The notes under the pieces: generated by a model
The model's input: only the letters and a program-made list of their open reading frames with translations
Databases searched by the model: none
Told to the model about the DNA's origin: nothing
Assembly: GCA_019244945.1 (NCBI GenBank)
Contig: JAFASD010000271.1
Coordinates: 1 to 8,905, forward strand
Length of the DNA stretch: 8,905 nt
Direction: 5' to 3'
DNA from: Acidobacteriaceae bacterium
GTDB taxonomy: Bacteria; Acidobacteriota; Terriglobia; Bryobacterales; Bryobacteraceae
Part shown: piece after piece, positions 7,218 to 8,905 of the stretch
Layout of the letters: every line of letters starts with the position of its first letter
How positions within the stretch are numbered: position 1 is the first letter of the stretch
Made by a program: the position numbers and the translations under genes

Positions 7218-7336
7218 AGTTTGAGGATTCTCCATGGAGGATCGATTCGACGATTAAGGGTCGAACGGAGCAGGATAAAGAGTTCGGATTGCTGACGAGA
7301 TTTCTTCAGTTAGAGAAGTTCTGTTAACGTATGAAA

Positions 7337-7372
7337 CGCGCGAGTGTTGCAGGGATGCTCTCCGCTTGCGCG
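7337..7372 (+). promoter_or_regulatory. Candidate stem-loop in the leader of the RNase gene
   Basis: CGCGCGAG (7337-7344) can pair with CTTGCGCG (7365-7372) over 8 bp, with one G-U pair in RNA, enclosing a 20-nt loop. The loop can form a small GCA/TGC stem. No T-run follows directly, so it is not a standard terminator. It lies about 105 nt before the RNase start codon. Confidence 0.35.
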
Positions 7373-7464
7373 ACGACAAAAGATTTTGCGTTTGTCCGTT
7401 TGATTTGGAAGCGGTAGACGCTGGCGATTCCGAGTTTTCTGTCTGCTCATGGTCTAGGCCCAAT

Positions 7465-7475
7465 AGGCGGTGATC
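7465..7475 (+). promoter_or_regulatory. Extended Shine-Dalgarno of the RNase gene
   Basis: AGGCGGTGATC matches AGGAGGTGATC, the complement of the conserved 3' end of 16S rRNA, at 10 of 11 positions, and ends one base before the ATG at 7477. The core lies about 6 nt from the start codon. It fixes the start and suggests strong ribosome recruitment. Confidence 0.65.
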
Positions 7476-7476
7476 A

Positions 7477-8905
7477 ATGAGTAAGGAACTGGTGATTGGA
7501 TCCAATCGCCATGAGACAAAAGTAGCTATCCTCGAGGACGATCAACTCGTCGAGGTGTATTTCCAGCGGGCCAATGAGTACTCGTTGGCCGGCAGCATTC
7601 ATAAAGGGCGCGTCACGCGCGTGCTTCCCGGCATGCAGTCAGCGTTCGTCGACCTAGGTCTAGAGCGCGATACTTTCCTGTACGTTTCCGACTTTTTCGA
7701 GGAACACGAAGACTTCGAGCCACTCGGTGACGACAAGCCGATTCGCGACCGTCGCGACCGAAGACCCAACCGTAGCAGTGAACGCCCGATCGAGGAACGC
7801 GCGCCGCAACCGCGTGAGGCTCGACCGTTCATCGCTGAACCCGCTTCGGCGGAACCGGTCGGCTCCGAACCGGAGACACCCGAACGCGCCGAAGTTGCCG
7901 AAGATGCGGCAGGACTTCCGGCTGCGGAATTTAAACCGGTTAACGGAGACGCGGTTTCGAATGGCCAAGGCGGCGATCGCACCGATCCCGACCGGGGATT
8001 TCGAGGCGACCGGCGAGGCAGACGGTCACGGCGAAGACGGCAACGCGGCCGTGGATTTCCGGAAAACAAGTACGCTCAACCGATCAGTCCGCCTCCGGCC
8101 ACAGAAGCTCCGCGACCAGCTTCTGTTGAAGAGGAAGAGGGCCGCGCCTCGAGCGTCATCATCCTCCCAGGTGAGTCGCTCGCCAAGTACCGGAACGTCT
8201 CGAGCGCTGCCGAGCCTTCGGATGAGGGGGAGCACGACGCCGCTGATACAACGGCGCCATTGCCGGAAATCGAAAGGGATGCGGCTGAAGAAGAGGCGAT
8301 AGAGGCTGAGGCTGAAGAGATCGAGTTAGCCGAGAAAGTTCTTGCTCATCACGATGACGAAACGCCTGCCGATGTGGAAGAGAAGATCGAGGAGGTAAAA
8401 CAGGATCAGCCCATTCCGCTTCCTTCTGAAACTACGAATTCTGAAGTGACGGACGCGCCGGTTGCTGAAATACAACAGGACGTTCCTGAAGGCGAAGCCC
8501 TGGAGGTGGACGAATTCGAAGTGATCGACGTCGAACCCACCGAGGTTGAGGATGTGGTTCCCGATACCGAAGTTGAGGAAGCCACCGAGGATATCCGGCC
8601 TGTTCCAGAAGGTAGCGCTGAACCGAAACAGACTGCAGAACTGCCGCGCGCGCAAACCGCATCGATTCGCGAGCAGAGCGGCCCTTACATGCATCGGCTC
8701 CCGCGGCGTTTAAGGCGCAGACGCGGGAATCGCTTTTCACAGCAGAATCAGGAATTCGCAGGCACCGGGACGATGGGAGCAGCTGCTGGCGCCGCGCCCG
8801 CCCTCGAGCCGGGTGCTCGGATAGACCAGCGCCGAGATCAAGAAAGGGATCAACCAGAAGAGCGGTCCACAGAGAGATCGGAACGACCCATGCCGTCGAT
8901 CACCG
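7477..8905 (+). CDS. rng: Rne/Rng-family ribonuclease (RNase G/E), N-terminal part with split S1 domain
   Basis: The frame is open for 476 codons and runs off the window. RNase E/G enzymes are Mg-dependent endoribonucleases that cut single-stranded AU-rich RNA and mature rRNA and tRNA in the cytoplasm. Residues 1-77 are typical: MSKELVIGSNRHETKVAIL, then the start of the S1 RNA-binding domain, IHKGRVTRVLPGMQSAFVDL and LERDTFLYVSDFF. This resembles RNase G more than RNase E. From about residue 78 to 471 the sequence is low-complexity: Arg-rich boxes at 173-193 and 407-419, and a strongly acidic stretch between (17 Asp/Glu in residues 249-288). The final PSIT probably marks return to the S1 fold, where RNase G has only about 20 residues. 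The catalytic DNase I-like domain would lie downstream. The start is set by the strong ribosome site. Whether to call it rne or rng cannot be settled here. Confidence 0.9.
   Translation, partial: MSKELVIGSNRHETKVAILEDDQLVEVYFQRANEYSLAGSIHKGRVTRVLPGMQSAFVDLGLERDTFLYVSDFFEEHEDFEPLGDDKPIRDRRDRRPNRSSERPIEERAPQPREARPFIAEPASAEPVGSEPETPERAEVAEDAAGLPAAEFKPVNGDAVSNGQGGDRTDPDRGFRGDRRGRRSRRRRQRGRGFPENKYAQPISPPPATEAPRPASVEEEEGRASSVIILPGESLAKYRNVSSAAEPSDEGEHDAADTTAPLPEIERDAAEEEAIEAEAEEIELAEKVLAHHDDETPADVEEKIEEVKQDQPIPLPSETTNSEVTDAPVAEIQQDVPEGEALEVDEFEVIDVEPTEVEDVVPDTEVEEATEDIRPVPEGSAEPKQTAELPRAQTASIREQSGPYMHRLPRRLRRRRGNRFSQQNQEFAGTGTMGAAAGAAPALEPGARIDQRRDQERDQPEERSTERSERPMPSIT
7708..8890 (+). other. Coding region of the low-complexity insertion in the RNase S1 domain
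   Basis: About 390 codons with no recognisable fold: an early mixed-charge Arg/Glu/Pro part, a box with 12 Arg in residues 173-192, a long Glu/Asp/Val/Pro-rich part, a second Arg box (PRRLRRRRGNRF, 409-420), and a final Arg/Glu/Gln-rich part. The frame has no stop and matches the S1 sequence on the 5' side, so it is an in-frame insertion rather than a frameshift. The right boundary is inferred from the last four visible residues. Confidence 0.7.

Larger units (their letters stand above)
7218..7476 (+). promoter_or_regulatory. Gap between rodA and the RNase gene; likely holds its promoter and leader
   Basis: These 259 bp contain no supported gene. Just after rodA is the 10-bp palindrome CTCCATGGAG (7230-7239), which has no loop or T-run and is not a terminator. 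TATGAA at 7330-7335 resembles a -10 box but has no good -35. A candidate stem-loop follows at 7337-7372, then unstructured-looking sequence up to the strong ribosome site at 7465. A promoter and a long 5' leader for the ribonuclease are the simplest reading, since rne of E. coli is controlled through its leader, but readthrough from rodA cannot be excluded. Confidence 0.4.

Noticed and set aside
7230..7239. Palindrome CTCCATGGAG just after rodA as a terminator.
   Set aside because: It has no loop and no following T-run; a 10-bp palindrome alone is weak evidence.
7331..7417. Small ORF of 28 codons (MKRASVAGMLSACATT...) in the leader of the RNase gene.
   Set aside because: There is no properly spaced Shine-Dalgarno, no family resemblance, and it overlaps the candidate stem-loop; short ORFs of this size are expected by chance.
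7254..7505. Minus-strand ORF of 83 residues across the rodA-RNase gap.
   Set aside because: It overlaps the start and ribosome site of the RNase gene, is low in recognisable features, and shows no ribosome site or family resemblance.
7727..8302. Plus-strand ORF of 191 residues, Arg/Asn-rich, in another frame within the RNase insertion.
   Set aside because: The RNase frame is continuous from a strong start with correct S1 motifs; the other frame is a by-product of biased composition.
7708..8905. Possibility that the RNase is frameshifted or a pseudogene because of the low-complexity part.
   Set aside because: Codon-by-codon reading shows no stop for 476 codons and the final residues fit a return to the S1 fold in the same frame.
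1..8905. Mobile elements, CRISPR arrays, tRNA or rRNA genes.
   Set aside because: No repeats with spacers, transposase motifs, terminal inverted repeats or tRNA-like cloverleaf sequences were recognised on either strand.

Overview
The window looks like a chromosomal segment from an Acidobacteriota-type bacterium. This is an inference from protein character and gene order (mreB-mreC-mreD-PBP2-rodA followed by an RNase E/G gene whose S1 domain carries a long insertion); no rRNA or other direct taxonomic marker is present. Composition is moderately GC-rich and looks uniform. I see no mobile element, tRNA, rRNA or CRISPR.

Layout. Positions 1-190 hold the 3' end of rsmE (16S rRNA m3U1498 methyltransferase) on the plus strand. 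It converges on a minus-strand gene (187-1329) for a secreted, probably lipid-anchored YVTN-type beta-propeller; the two stop codons overlap within one TTAA. The propeller gene is divergent from mreB with only 12 bp between the start codons. From 1342 to 7217 runs a compact plus-strand elongasome operon: mreB, mreC, mreD, mrdA (PBP2) and rodA. A 68-bp gap separates mreB from mreC; the later junctions overlap by 4, 10 and 1 nt, suggesting translational coupling. After a 259-bp gap (7218-7476) with a candidate stem-loop, a long open frame from 7477 runs off the window: an Rne/Rng-family ribonuclease with an unusually strong extended Shine-Dalgarno.

How the genes work together. MreB filaments under the inner membrane organise the MreC/MreD complex, which activates the paired synthase RodA (glycosyltransferase) and PBP2 (transpeptidase) for lateral wall growth. 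All five core parts are present with intact catalytic motifs. The ribonuclease is not a wall enzyme, but an RNase G gene also lies near mreBCD in E. coli, so this link is old and may matter for coordination.

The most notable items are the roughly 390-residue low-complexity insertion (two arginine-rich boxes around an acidic stretch) that splits the RNase S1 domain, the roughly 135-residue proline/alanine-rich tail on MreC, a perfect GC hairpin just before the mreC/mreD junction, a C3H candidate zinc site in PBP2, and the near-palindromic 12-bp spacer offering a GAAG ribosome site on both strands. I see no clearly new multi-gene system; the novelty is in these elaborations of known machinery.
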